64,000 nucleotides of DNA from Aestuariivita sp. (GTDB lineage Bacteria > Pseudomonadota > Alphaproteobacteria > Rhodobacterales > Rhodobacteraceae). Under the pieces are notes generated by a model, which was not told where the DNA came from, ran no database searches, and saw only the letters and a list, made by a program, of their open reading frames with translations. The translations under genes and the position numbers were made by a program. The stretch covers positions 40,664-104,663 of the forward strand of contig NZ_JAAWWD010000063.1 of assembly GCF_021404545.1 (NCBI RefSeq). The letters run 5' to 3'. Shown here piece after piece: positions 37,176-45,281 of the stretch. Numbering within the stretch: position 1 is the stretch's first letter; each line of letters opens with the position of its first letter.

Positions 37176-38282
37176 CTACTGGTTTTGGGCCACGACAAAA
37201 CCGATGGCGCCCGCCACCACCAGACCCAGCACGACGGCAATCGCGATCTTGACGACCGACCAGGGGCGTTCGCCCTGCACCCGCCCGGTGCGCCCATTGA
37301 CCACGAACCGGTATGTCTCACCCCGGTATCTGTAGGCCGCCAGCCAGACCGGCAGCAGGACATGCTTGAAGGTCACATCGCGGATATCGGTGTCGATGGC
37401 ATGAATGCGCTGGCGATCGCCACCGATGTCGAACCGCACGTCACGTTCGATCACCCGGGCCATTTTCTGGCGCGCCTCGTCATGACCTTCGGGCAGCGTG
37501 ACGGCATAGCCTTCGGCGCGAAAGCCTGCCAGAAACTCGGGCCGGTAGGGTTCGAGTGCCGGCAGATCCCACGGCTCCAGCGCGTCCGTAAAGCGCTTGG
37601 GCAGGCTGTGCGAGGCCAGCACCAGCACATCGTCGAAAAACCGCGCAACCCGGCCGGAGGCAGGGCGCCAGCGGACTTTGGGGACCCGGACCTGGGTACG
37701 TTTGCCGTCGCGCATCACGGTGCGCGTCTGATAATAGACCGTGCCCCGTTCGCCGCGGTAATCCGATGTCGTTTCGGCATCAAATGTCCAGTAGGGCACG
37801 TAGATGCCCTGCATTTTCCGCCCCTTGCGCGCATAATCCTGCAACCCGTTCGGCGCGAACCACAGCCGTCCCAGCCAGGCTTTCATCGCATCGCGCGCGG
37901 CCTCTTCGGTCAGGGCAAAGGGCAGAACACCGCGCGGTTTGATATGCCTGTGGATACCGGTATCGGTGACCACCGGTGTGGCGCAGAACGGGCATTCCTT
38001 GGCATGGATCTGTGGGTCGTATTCCACCTGTGCCGCGCAGTTGGGGCAGGACAGGACCCGGGTTTCCTCCATCTGCGTCTCGGGCAGGGCCTGTGCCTGG
38101 GCCGCGTCGAAATCCAGCTCTCGCAGGCTGGCGCCTTCCCATGGGCCCGCGCGGACTTCTTGGGAATGGCCGCAATGCGCGCAGGTCAAGGCGCCGGACT
38201 GAGGGTCGAACCGGTAGTCGGCGCCGCATTGCTCGCATGGAAAGCGGTGTTCCTGAAGGGGTGCGGTTGGCGTGTCAGTCAT
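37176..38282 (-). CDS. Double zinc-ribbon protein with C-terminal membrane anchor (YdjG-like)
   Basis: The 368-residue protein begins with two zinc ribbons, CEQCGADY...CAHCGH near residues 17-39 and CPNCAAQV...CPFCATP near 79-100. A long cytoplasmic domain rich in aromatic and basic residues follows (YVPYWTFDAETTSDYRGERG), and a single C-terminal hydrophobic helix (VVKIAIAVVLGLVVAGAIGFVVA) ends in a short tail. Zinc ribbon plus a membrane helix beside an SPFH protein recalls the B. subtilis YdjG/YdjI pair that anchors a PspA-type stress protein. It is the last gene of the xpaC-telA operon and overlaps the preceding gene by 4 bp. Function here is inferred. Confidence 0.75.
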   Translation of the reverse strand: MTDTPTAPLQEHRFPCEQCGADYRFDPQSGALTCAHCGHSQEVRAGPWEGASLRELDFDAAQAQALPETQMEETRVLSCPNCAAQVEYDPQIHAKECPFCATPVVTDTGIHRHIKPRGVLPFALTEEAARDAMKAWLGRLWFAPNGLQDYARKGRKMQGIYVPYWTFDAETTSDYRGERGTVYYQTRTVMRDGKRTQVRVPKVRWRPASGRVARFFDDVLVLASHSLPKRFTDALEPWDLPALEPYRPEFLAGFRAEGYAVTLPEGHDEARQKMARVIERDVRFDIGGDRQRIHAIDTDIRDVTFKHVLLPVWLAAYRYRGETYRFVVNGRTGRVQGERPWSVVKIAIAVVLGLVVAGAIGFVVAQNQ

Positions 38283-38704
38283 AGCATGTCATGCAGGGGT
38301 TTGGGGGTAATGCGCCGCAACGCGCCGTCACCCAGGGCGGTATGGCGCCAAAGGTGGAACACCGCATGAAGCGACGCGGCCCCCAACGTATAGAAATAGA
38401 TCTCTCGCAGCGAGGCGGGTGCCGTCCATTGTCCCAGAAGGGCAAGCGCCGTGAGCGCGGCGACCGCGGCAAGGCCCAGATACATCGCCCAGCTCAGAAC
38501 AGGATGCGCGCTGCGCAAAAACCCGGTCAGTTTCGGTCCGGGCCCGTTCAAAAGGCCTCGCAACAGTGCCAGCCCCGTCATCATAAACGCGCTGGCCACA
38601 AAGACCCAGGCCAGCGCCGGAACCGGACCCGCGGCGACCAAAAGGATCAACAGCAGCAAGTTCAGCCAGTGCAAGGCAACTGTCAGCGACCGTCGGTCCA
38701 GCAT
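38279..38704 (-). CDS. Small cytochrome b561-like integral membrane protein
   Basis: The 141-residue protein has four hydrophobic helices. Histidines sit where b561-type haem ligands are expected: ALHWLN in helix 1 (H12), RSAHPVLSW in helix 2-3 (H67), and H113/H117/H121 in SLHAVFHLWRHTALGDGALRR. The last is followed by RITPKPL, resembling the HH..RDGxLRRMLP tail of cytochrome b561 proteins. I infer a haem-b membrane protein, possibly moving electrons across the membrane, but it is shorter than typical members. It lies 6 bp after the SPFH gene and overlaps the zinc-ribbon gene, so it belongs to the same transcript. Confidence 0.6.
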   Translation of the reverse strand: MLDRRSLTVALHWLNLLLLILLVAAGPVPALAWVFVASAFMMTGLALLRGLLNGPGPKLTGFLRSAHPVLSWAMYLGLAAVAALTALALLGQWTAPASLREIYFYTLGAASLHAVFHLWRHTALGDGALRRITPKPLHDML

Positions 38705-38710
38705 GTCCGA

Positions 38711-39832
38711 TCACACCCCCGGCGGAGGTGGCGGCGGCAACACGGTGAAAAGCTGCGCCAGTTCGGCCACATCCTCGGCCCGCAGCCAGCCGTCCTGGCC
38801 CGCAGTCCACACGAACGTGTCGCGGGTCAGTGTGCCATCGGCGGCCATCCGCCCCAGCTTGGCCTTGGAAAACGGGCCGGTGGTGGCGCCGTTCTCGGCG
38901 ATATGCCAGACATGCTCGACCGGCGGCGGGGGCGGTGCGAGGGCCGCAGGCTGCGGCGATTGCGCCACCTGGCGCGCGCCCCAGGGTCCGCCCTGCGCGG
39001 CCTGCTGGCCGATCTGCATACCCAGCCCTGCACCCAGCCCCGTCTGGATTGCCGCGGCCCCCGCGCCATCGCGGCCCAGGGCCTCGGCCGCCTGAAACTG
39101 CATGTATTCGTTGAGATTTCCGATCACCCCCATGGAGGTGCGCTTGTCCATCACCTGCTCGACCGCGGGCGGCAGCGAGATGTTTTCGACATAAAGCTCA
39201 GGAATCGCCAGCCCGTACCCAGCCAGCGTTCCAGCGATGTCTCCGGCAACAAGCTGGCCCAGCTCACGGGTGTTGGCGGCCATGTCCATCACCGGGATGC
39301 CCGCCCGCGCGATGGTGCGCGAAAACTCCTGCACGATGATGTTGCGGATCTGAAAGCTGATCTCGTCCATGGTGAACTCGCCATCGGTGCCGACGATTTC
39401 GACCAGGAATTTCGCCGGGTCCGCGACCTTGACAGTATAGGTTCCGAAGGCGCGCAGCCGCACTGGCCCAAATTCGGGATCGCGGCAGATCACCGGGTTC
39501 TTGGTGCCCCATTTGAGGTTTGAAAACCGGGTGGTATTGACGAAATAGACCTCGGATTTGAAGGGACTTTTGAAGCCGTGGTCCCAATGCTGGAGCGTGG
39601 TCATGACGGGCATGTTGTTGGTCTCAAGCATATAAAGACCGGGGGTGAAGACATCCGCCAGCTGCCCTTCATGCACGAACACCGCCGCCTGACCTTCGCG
39701 CACGGTCAGCTTGGCGCCGTACTTGATCTCGTGCCCCTCACGTTCGAACCGCCAGACCATGGTGTCGCGGGTGTCGTCGACCCAGTGGATGACGTCGATG
39801 AACTCGCCGGTGAGAAAGTCGAAAATGCCCAT
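38711..39832 (-). CDS. SPFH-domain protein with C-terminal GYF_2-type module (YdjI-like, 'virion core' family)
   Basis: The 373-residue protein starts with MGIFDFLTGEFIDVIHWVDD and has an SPFH core at about 25-230 (VREGQAAVFVHEGQLADVFTPG, then GTYTVKVADPAKFL). A Gly/Ala/Gln-rich low-complexity linker and a Pro-rich stretch lead to a C-terminal GYF_2-like fold near 310-360 (WHIAENGATTGPFSKAKLG, ending in a poly-Pro tail). It lacks a clear transmembrane helix, so it probably associates with the membrane peripherally as an oligomer. Proteins of this type are often annotated virion core protein. The operon context with TelA, XpaC and a zinc-ribbon anchor suggests a membrane-stress scaffold. Confidence 0.82.
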   Translation of the reverse strand: MGIFDFLTGEFIDVIHWVDDTRDTMVWRFEREGHEIKYGAKLTVREGQAAVFVHEGQLADVFTPGLYMLETNNMPVMTTLQHWDHGFKSPFKSEVYFVNTTRFSNLKWGTKNPVICRDPEFGPVRLRAFGTYTVKVADPAKFLVEIVGTDGEFTMDEISFQIRNIIVQEFSRTIARAGIPVMDMAANTRELGQLVAGDIAGTLAGYGLAIPELYVENISLPPAVEQVMDKRTSMGVIGNLNEYMQFQAAEALGRDGAGAAAIQTGLGAGLGMQIGQQAAQGGPWGARQVAQSPQPAALAPPPPPVEHVWHIAENGATTGPFSKAKLGRMAADGTLTRDTFVWTAGQDGWLRAEDVAELAQLFTVLPPPPPPGV

Positions 39833-39858
39833 GAATGATCTCCTTGGGGGTCAAAGGC

Positions 39859-40818
39859 TCAGAGCTGCTGGCCCATCAGCTCGCGCGCCAGGATGCGGAT
39901 CACGGGGCGGGCGGCGTCGGCGTCCATGCCCTGGTTGAGGCGCGGATCGTAGAGCATCGAAAGCAGTTGCTCGTCATGGCTGGTCAAGAGCGCGAACTCG
40001 TCATCGTCGTTAAAGATCGACGGGCGCGCATCCGGGCTGTCATTTGCCAGGCCAAGTCCCTGCGCCAGTTCCTCGTGAATACACGACAGCCGGATCAGGT
40101 CGGGATGTTCGGCCCGGATCACGGCCACGGCGCGGGTATAGTTCTGCGGGTTGTCATTGCCGGAAAACGCCACGACCAGACAATGGATCGACCGGGGCAG
40201 GGAGGTGATCACCTCCAGCGTCCGATCAGAGATGTTGGGCACCTTCTGACGCAACAGGGCAATCATCTGATCGGTGTCATCCTCGCTCATGAACAGAACG
40301 TGGAAATTGCCCTGACCGGCATAGCTGATCGGATGCCCGGTCACCCGCGCCAGACGCCGGACATAGTTCCGGACCGAAGCGCGGTCCTGGTCCCGTCTGG
40401 CGGTTGGCACGCTGTTGCCAAAGCTGATATCCATCCGGACCGGCCCGCTCCAACGTCGCAGCTTGCCCGCCGTGTCACGGGATGTGGCCGTCAGGCCGGC
40501 CCCTTGGGCGTATTCGTCGAAAAAGGCGATGCGCTCGAAATTGCGGGCCAGCACGTCGGCGGTGTAGGGTGTGTCGGGCCCACCGCCATCGGTTCTCAAG
40601 AGCCCTTGGGCCACCAGATCGGCCTGTAGCCGCCCGTAATAGCGGGTCAGTTGCTCGCTGCCCAGTGAGCGCGGCACATCGCCAGGCACCACCAAGGCGG
40701 CGGGGCGCGAGGGTGGGGTGGGCACCGGCTCCACCTGCTGGATCATGGCACAGCCCGCCAGCAGAACCCCAACCCCGGCCAGGGCGACTGCGTCGATATA
40801 TGTGCGCACCCGCGTCAT
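39859..40818 (-). CDS. DUF2927-family lipoprotein with HExxx-type metalloprotease-like motif
   Basis: The 319-residue precursor has a lipobox (GVGVLLAGCAM, cysteine near residue 23), so the mature protein is a lipoprotein of the periplasmic side. The rest matches DUF2927 as I remember it: LTRYYGRLQADLVAQGLLRTDGG, FERIAFFDEY, SRDTAGKLRRW. Near residue 247 it carries CIHEELAQGLGLANDSPDA, which looks like a zincin helix (HExxx..GL) and suggests a zinc peptidase or a degenerate one. It sits between telA and the SPFH gene with gaps of 9 and 26 bp, indicating co-transcription. Substrate unknown. Confidence 0.82.
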   Translation of the reverse strand: MTRVRTYIDAVALAGVGVLLAGCAMIQQVEPVPTPPSRPAALVVPGDVPRSLGSEQLTRYYGRLQADLVAQGLLRTDGGGPDTPYTADVLARNFERIAFFDEYAQGAGLTATSRDTAGKLRRWSGPVRMDISFGNSVPTARRDQDRASVRNYVRRLARVTGHPISYAGQGNFHVLFMSEDDTDQMIALLRQKVPNISDRTLEVITSLPRSIHCLVVAFSGNDNPQNYTRAVAVIRAEHPDLIRLSCIHEELAQGLGLANDSPDARPSIFNDDDEFALLTSHDEQLLSMLYDPRLNQGMDADAARPVIRILARELMGQQL

Positions 40819-40827
40819 GCCCTGTGC

Positions 40828-42018
40828 TCAGCCCGGAACGGCCGTACCGGAGGTGTCGCCGACCCCGTCGCGGCGTGCCTTGGCCGAGGCCAGCGTGTCG
40901 CGCAGCTCGGCCTCCATCTTCTTGAGTTCCTCTTCGGCGGCGGCACGGCGGGCCTTGCCTTCATCCGCGATCTGGAGGCTTTCCTGGATGGTGCCGATCA
41001 GATCGGCATTGGCCTGTTTGACAGCCTCGATGTCAAAGACGCCGCGTTCCATTTCTTGCCGGATCATCTTGTTGCTGTCGCGCAGGTTCTTGGCATTGGC
41101 GGTCAAAAGCTCGTTGGTCAGGTCATTGGCGTCACGCACGGCAGCGGCTGCCTCGGCGCTGCGCTGGATGGTGACGGCCTGGGCCAGCTGGGTCTCCCAC
41201 AGCGGCACGGTGTTGACCAGGGTCGAGTTGATCTTGGTGACCAGGCTCTTGTCGTTTTCCTGCACCAGCCGGATCGAGGGCAGCGATTGCATCGTCACCT
41301 GGCGCGTGAGTTTCAGATCATGCACCCGGCGCTCCAGATCGTCGCGCGCGGCGCGCAGGTCCCGCAACTCCTGCGCTTCCATCACCTGGTCGTTTTCGGC
41401 CGCGGCACTCACCTGCGCCTCCTTGGCTGGGATCGTCTCGGTATCCAGAACGCGCAGCTTTTCCTCGCCCGCCGCGATGTAAAGCGCCAGCTCGTCATAA
41501 AAGGCCAGCGTCTTTTCATAGAGCAGGTCGAGCGATTTGATATCCTTGAGCAGAACATGCTCATGACCCAGCAGATCGTCGGTGATCCGGTCGATCTGGC
41601 CCTGCACCTGTTCGAACTTGGCGCTGAACTGGGCAAAGGGAGCGGCACGCCCCAGCAGCTTTTCCCACCAGCTGCGCTCGCGGCGCACGTCCAGTTCCGA
41701 CACTGAAAAGCCGCGGATCGTGGTCACGATATTGCGCAGGCTGTCGCCCGCGGGCCCCACATCCTTGTTGCGCACATCCGCCAGCATCGCCTGGCTGATC
41801 TGTTGCAGCTCTGCCTGCGCGCCCGAGCCAAAGCCGACGATCGAGCCGGTGCTGGAAATGTCGATCTCGTCCATCCGCTTGCGGATCTCGGCGCTGACCG
41901 GCGCGTCGGCCTCGGCCAGAGCCACGATCTCGCCTTTGGGTTCGGGCAGGATCACGGCCGACACGGCCTCGACCTCGGCCAGGGCGGCCTGGGCTTGTTC
42001 ACGGGTCGTCTCAGACAT
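40828..42018 (-). CDS. telA: TelA/toxic anion resistance family protein
   Basis: The 396-residue protein is largely alpha-helical with long coiled-coil stretches (residues about 150-380). It carries the TelA family hallmarks WWEKLLGR, a middle HEHVLLKDIKSLDLLYE, LPSIRLVQENDKSLVTKINSTL and TVPLWETQLAQAV. The family was named from plasmid tellurite-resistance loci and is widespread in stress operons, often beside XpaC; the biochemical role is unknown. It has no transmembrane helix. It follows xpaC by 35 bp and precedes the DUF2927 gene by 9 bp. Confidence 0.9.
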   Translation of the reverse strand: MSETTREQAQAALAEVEAVSAVILPEPKGEIVALAEADAPVSAEIRKRMDEIDISSTGSIVGFGSGAQAELQQISQAMLADVRNKDVGPAGDSLRNIVTTIRGFSVSELDVRRERSWWEKLLGRAAPFAQFSAKFEQVQGQIDRITDDLLGHEHVLLKDIKSLDLLYEKTLAFYDELALYIAAGEEKLRVLDTETIPAKEAQVSAAAENDQVMEAQELRDLRAARDDLERRVHDLKLTRQVTMQSLPSIRLVQENDKSLVTKINSTLVNTVPLWETQLAQAVTIQRSAEAAAAVRDANDLTNELLTANAKNLRDSNKMIRQEMERGVFDIEAVKQANADLIGTIQESLQIADEGKARRAAAEEELKKMEAELRDTLASAKARRDGVGDTSGTAVPG

Positions 42019-42053
42019 GGGAGGTCCTCACTTGTTATGGATTGGGCGCGGGG

Positions 42054-42950
42054 TCACAATCGGACCCCTTCGCGTTCCAGACGCTCGCGCAACACATCGA
42101 TTTCAACCGTCAGATCGCTGCGATCCTCCAGCAGCATCTTGCGGGTCCGGGCCGAAAAGCTCTGCTCCAGATCATCCAGCAGCGCGGCATAATCCTCACG
42201 CGCCTGCGCGTCGCGGGTGCGGGCGTAGATATCGGCGAATTTGGCGGTCGCATCGCGCGCACCCAAAAGGTACACGCCCAGATAGCGGCGCGCGCCGGTC
42301 AGATCGCGGGGGTCTTCCTCGACCGTGCGGAACATCTCGCGTGCGGTCTGCTGAAAGCGTTCGACGCGCGCCTCCATCTGACGATCTCCGGCGCGTTGGA
42401 TGGCATCGGTCATGGCGCTCAGATGCCGCTCGGCCTCGTCCACAACGCGCGCGACGCGGTCCTGCTGGAAGGTGTCAACACCCTCCAGCCCCTTGTCCTT
42501 CAGCGGATCCACACCAAAGCTTGCCATGTGCAGCCCGCCCGCCGCCAGCGCAAAGATCGCCGGGGCGATCAGGCCGGGGTCGTTCTTGTAGGCGGCCATG
42601 CCAACCCCGATTCCGGTCAGCATCGAGGCAAAGATCTTGCGCGGGATCGCGGGGCGCTTGGCCACCTTGCGCGCGGTGTATGCGGCCTCCGCGCGCAGCC
42701 CGTCGCGCAAAAGCCACGCCGCCAGGATCAAGACGCCGGCAGCCGTCAGGCCCAGCGCCATTCCCAGCGCCCCGTCATTCAGCGAGAAGAACCCCAACAG
42801 CACCGGCGGCAGAAACAGCAGGTTCGACCGCGCACCGACCGGATCCACATCCGCGCCCTGAAAGGTGCCGCGCGGGGCCGGATCGGACCCCGTTTTACCC
42901 CCGACCTGCCCCGGAGTGGGGCTGTATTTGCCGCCAAAGCGTTTGGCCAT
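42054..42950 (-). CDS. XpaC-like (5-bromo-4-chloroindolyl phosphate hydrolysis family) membrane protein
   Basis: The 298-residue protein has a polar N-terminus, four hydrophobic segments between about residues 42 and 145 (LLFLPPVLLGFFSLNDG, VLILAAWLLRDG, IFASMLTGIGVGMAAY, APAIFALAAGGLHMASFG) and a long helical cytoplasmic C-terminus (about 150-298). The C-terminal half resembles the XpaC family, which commonly neighbours telA. Despite the family name, hydrolase activity is not established. It starts 5 bp after the stop of a 29-aa membrane peptide ORF. Confidence 0.85.
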   Translation of the reverse strand: MAKRFGGKYSPTPGQVGGKTGSDPAPRGTFQGADVDPVGARSNLLFLPPVLLGFFSLNDGALGMALGLTAAGVLILAAWLLRDGLRAEAAYTARKVAKRPAIPRKIFASMLTGIGVGMAAYKNDPGLIAPAIFALAAGGLHMASFGVDPLKDKGLEGVDTFQQDRVARVVDEAERHLSAMTDAIQRAGDRQMEARVERFQQTAREMFRTVEEDPRDLTGARRYLGVYLLGARDATAKFADIYARTRDAQAREDYAALLDDLEQSFSARTRKMLLEDRSDLTVEIDVLRERLEREGVRL

Positions 42951-42955
42951 GCCTC

Positions 42956-43045
42956 TCAGAGCCCCCCGAGCCAGCCGGTGGCGGTGCCGAACATGAGGAT
43001 CAAAAGTGCTGCATAGGTGATCTTTTGCAGCCCGCTTGCGGACAT
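42956..43045 (-). CDS. 29-aa single-pass membrane peptide at the head of the xpaC-telA operon (not in ORF track)
   Basis: The ORF encodes a short polar N-terminus MSASGLQK followed by one hydrophobic helix (ITYAALLILMFGTATGWLGG) and ends in a leucine. It has a good ribosome-binding site (GGGGAG, six bases before the ATG), and its stop lies 5 bp upstream of the xpaC ATG, so it would be co-translated with the operon. No family is recognisable at this length. It could be an XpaC-binding microprotein or a leader peptide. Conservation in relatives would decide. Confidence 0.6.
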   Translation of the reverse strand: MSASGLQKITYAALLILMFGTATGWLGGL

Positions 43046-43155
43046 GGGAACTCCCCGGCTTTCTGGTCTGGTCCGAGACTATGTCATGGCGCGCGCGCTT
43101 TCTAGGGGGAAGCGGCGCGGTGATGCGTCAGTTTTGCGATATTTCGCCTGTACGC

Positions 43156-44004
43156 TCAGGATTTAGGGCGCGCGGGCCGCGAGCCGGTGCGGCCCGGCGC
43201 GCGCGCGGGGCGGGGCGATGTCCGGCCGCCCGGTTTGGGGCGGGGTTTGCGCACGGGCTTGGGATCGGGTTCGGCCTCCAGTCCCAACTGATCGCGCACC
43301 ACGCGGCGGCGCAGCTCTTCGACAGCACCGGGTTTGAGCGTGCCCAGCTGAAATGGGCCATAGCTGATGCGGATCAGCCGGTTGACGGTAAAGCCGATAT
43401 CCTCGATCGCGCGGCGGATCTCGCGGTTCTTGCCTTCGCGGAGCCCGATGGTCAGCCAGGCATTGGCGCCCTGCTGCCGGTCGAGTGTCACCTGCATCGG
43501 CTGGAACCGGTCCGCGCCCACTGTCAGCCCGGTGCGCAGCGGTGCGAAATCCTCGTCCTTGGGCCGCCCCTTGATGCGCACCCGGTAGCGCCGCAGCCAG
43601 CCGGTGGAGGGCAGTTCCAGCTTGCGCTTGAGCTCTCCGTCATTGGTCAACAGCAACAGCCCCTCAGAGTTCAGATCCAGCCTGCCGATGCTCATCACGC
43701 GCGGCATCTCGTCGGGAAGATCGTCAAAAACCGTGGCGCGCCCCTTGTCGTCGCGCGCGGTGGTCACCAGCCCGGGGGGCTTGTGGTAAAGCCAGACGCG
43801 CGCGGGCTCGGGCTCGGCCAGAGGTTTGCCGTCGACGGTGATGCGGTCCTTGGCAGTCACATTCAGCGCCGGACTGTCGATCTGTTTGCCGTTGACCGCG
43901 ATGCGGCCTGCGGTGATCATCCGTTCGGCTTCGCGGCGCGAAGCGATGCCCGCGCGGGCCAGAACCTTGGCGATGCGGTCGCCGGGTGTGGGGGTGTCTG
44001 TCAT
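43156..44004 (-). CDS. rRNA pseudouridine synthase of the RsuA/RluB family
   Basis: The protein of about 282 residues has an N-terminal S4 RNA-binding domain (DRIAKVLARAGIASRREAERMI...GRIAVNGKQI) and a catalytic domain with the Asp-containing motif SIGRLDLNSEGLLLLTNDGEL near residue 108, then the GLREGKNREIRRAIE motif. It isomerises uridine to pseudouridine in rRNA and is closest in layout to RluB (23S U2605). The tail is basic and low-complexity, typical of alphaproteobacterial homologues. ATG 44004 is preferred over the track start. It is divergent from tadA over about 60 bp. Confidence 0.9.
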   Translation of the reverse strand: MTDTPTPGDRIAKVLARAGIASRREAERMITAGRIAVNGKQIDSPALNVTAKDRITVDGKPLAEPEPARVWLYHKPPGLVTTARDDKGRATVFDDLPDEMPRVMSIGRLDLNSEGLLLLTNDGELKRKLELPSTGWLRRYRVRIKGRPKDEDFAPLRTGLTVGADRFQPMQVTLDRQQGANAWLTIGLREGKNREIRRAIEDIGFTVNRLIRISYGPFQLGTLKPGAVEELRRRVVRDQLGLEAEPDPKPVRKPRPKPGGRTSPRPARAPGRTGSRPARPKS

Positions 44005-44066
44005 GCGCTGTGGCTTAGCCGATCTGGGTGACTTGCGAAAGCGGCGATTGCTGGTCATGTTGGGGT

Positions 44067-44519
44067 ATGGTGTTCAAATCCTATATGAATCAGGCACTTG
44101 ATCAGGCACGGGCAGCCGCCGCGCGGGGCGAAGTCCCGGTGGGCGCGGTGCTGGTCGCCCCGTCCGGCGCGGTGGTTGCGGCGGACGGGAACCGCACGCG
44201 CGAGAGGTGCGATCCCACGGCCCATGCCGAGATCCTGATCCTGCGTCAGGGCTGTGCCGCCGCGGGATCGGAGCGGCTGACGGGTCATGATCTCTATGTC
44301 ACGCTGGAGCCCTGCGCGATGTGTGCCGCCGCCATCGCAGCGGCCCGGATCGGTCGCGTCTATTACGGCGCGGCCGACCCCAAATCGGGCGGTGTGGCGC
44401 ATGGCGCGCGGGTCTTTTCCCACCCTCAGGCACATCACGTGCCCGAGGTCTATGACGGCATTGGCGCGGCCGAGGCCGAAGCGCTGCTCAAGTCGTTTTT
44501 CGCCGAAAAGCGGCGCTGA
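44067..44519 (+). CDS. tadA: tRNA-specific adenosine deaminase
   Basis: The 150-residue zinc deaminase has the catalytic HAE motif (DPTAHAEILILRQ near residue 52) and PCAMCAAAI near 82, matching TadA, which converts A34 to inosine in tRNA-Arg(ACG). The C-terminal region (GVAHGARVFSHPQAHHVPEVYDG) is the TadA form of the substrate-binding loop. ATG 44067 or the slightly later ATG in SYMNQALDQARAAA is possible. It is a housekeeping gene. Confidence 0.94.
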   Translation: MVFKSYMNQALDQARAAAARGEVPVGAVLVAPSGAVVAADGNRTRERCDPTAHAEILILRQGCAAAGSERLTGHDLYVTLEPCAMCAAAIAAARIGRVYYGAADPKSGGVAHGARVFSHPQAHHVPEVYDGIGAAEAEALLKSFFAEKRR

Positions 44520-44534
44520 CCCGACCGGACCCGC

Positions 44535-45227
44535 CTAGAGCTCAATCGCCTGCATGACCTGCGGTTCGATCACATCGACCCCCGGCAAACCGGATCTGAG
44601 CGCGGCCGCATCCTGTTCCAGCAAGGGGAAGGTCTTGTAATGGCAAGGGATCACCGTTTTGAAATCGAAGTAGGTTTTCGCGGCATAGGCGGCCTGGGCC
44701 ATGTCCATGGTGAAATGCCCGCCCGCCGACAGGATCCCGACATCGGGTTTGTAGTAGTCGCCGATCCAGCCCATATCGGCCATGATCGCGGTATCGCCCG
44801 AGGCATAGATCGTGTGACCCTCGCCGATGATTACGAACCCCACCTCGGACCCGCCGGTGCGCAGCCCATCGCGGGTCTGGAAGGTCGAGGAATGCGACGC
44901 GGGCACCATCGCCACCTTGACGCCGCCCAGATCGACGGTGCCGCCCTTGTTGAACCCGATGGTCTCGATCTCTTCGGTTTCCGACCAGAATGTCATCAGA
45001 TCGTACTGTCCCACCGCCGGGACGTTCAGCTTTTTGGTGAGCGGCAGAACATCGACGACATGATCGAAATGGGTGTGGGTCAGCAGAATATGGCTGGCCC
45101 CCGTCACGGCGGCATCATGCTGCTCCTCGGGCAGGACCGGGTTGCCGGTCAGCCACGGGTCCAAGAGCAACACCTGCCCGCCGATCTCAAAACGGAAACT
45201 GCCATGGCCCAGCCAGATGATTTTCAT
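44535..45227 (-). CDS. Metal-dependent hydrolase, UPF0173 family (metallo-beta-lactamase fold)
   Basis: The 230-residue protein starts MKIIWLGHGSFRFEIG and has the metallo-beta-lactamase motif as LLTHTHFDHVVDVLPL near residue 50, further metal ligands in VPASHSS near 113 and YASGDTAIMADM near 140, and a terminal IPCHYKTFPLL histidine near 196. The family (UPF0173) has the fold and ligands of a dinuclear zinc hydrolase, but its substrate is unknown. AGGGAG precedes the ATG at a normal spacing. It is divergent from the ceramidase-like gene. Confidence 0.9.
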   Translation of the reverse strand: MKIIWLGHGSFRFEIGGQVLLLDPWLTGNPVLPEEQHDAAVTGASHILLTHTHFDHVVDVLPLTKKLNVPAVGQYDLMTFWSETEEIETIGFNKGGTVDLGGVKVAMVPASHSSTFQTRDGLRTGGSEVGFVIIGEGHTIYASGDTAIMADMGWIGDYYKPDVGILSAGGHFTMDMAQAAYAAKTYFDFKTVIPCHYKTFPLLEQDAAALRSGLPGVDVIEPQVMQAIEL

Positions 45228-45281
45228 GTCGCACTCCCTATCTATGCGAGGGGCAGGCTAGCATGAGGGTGGCAGAAATCC

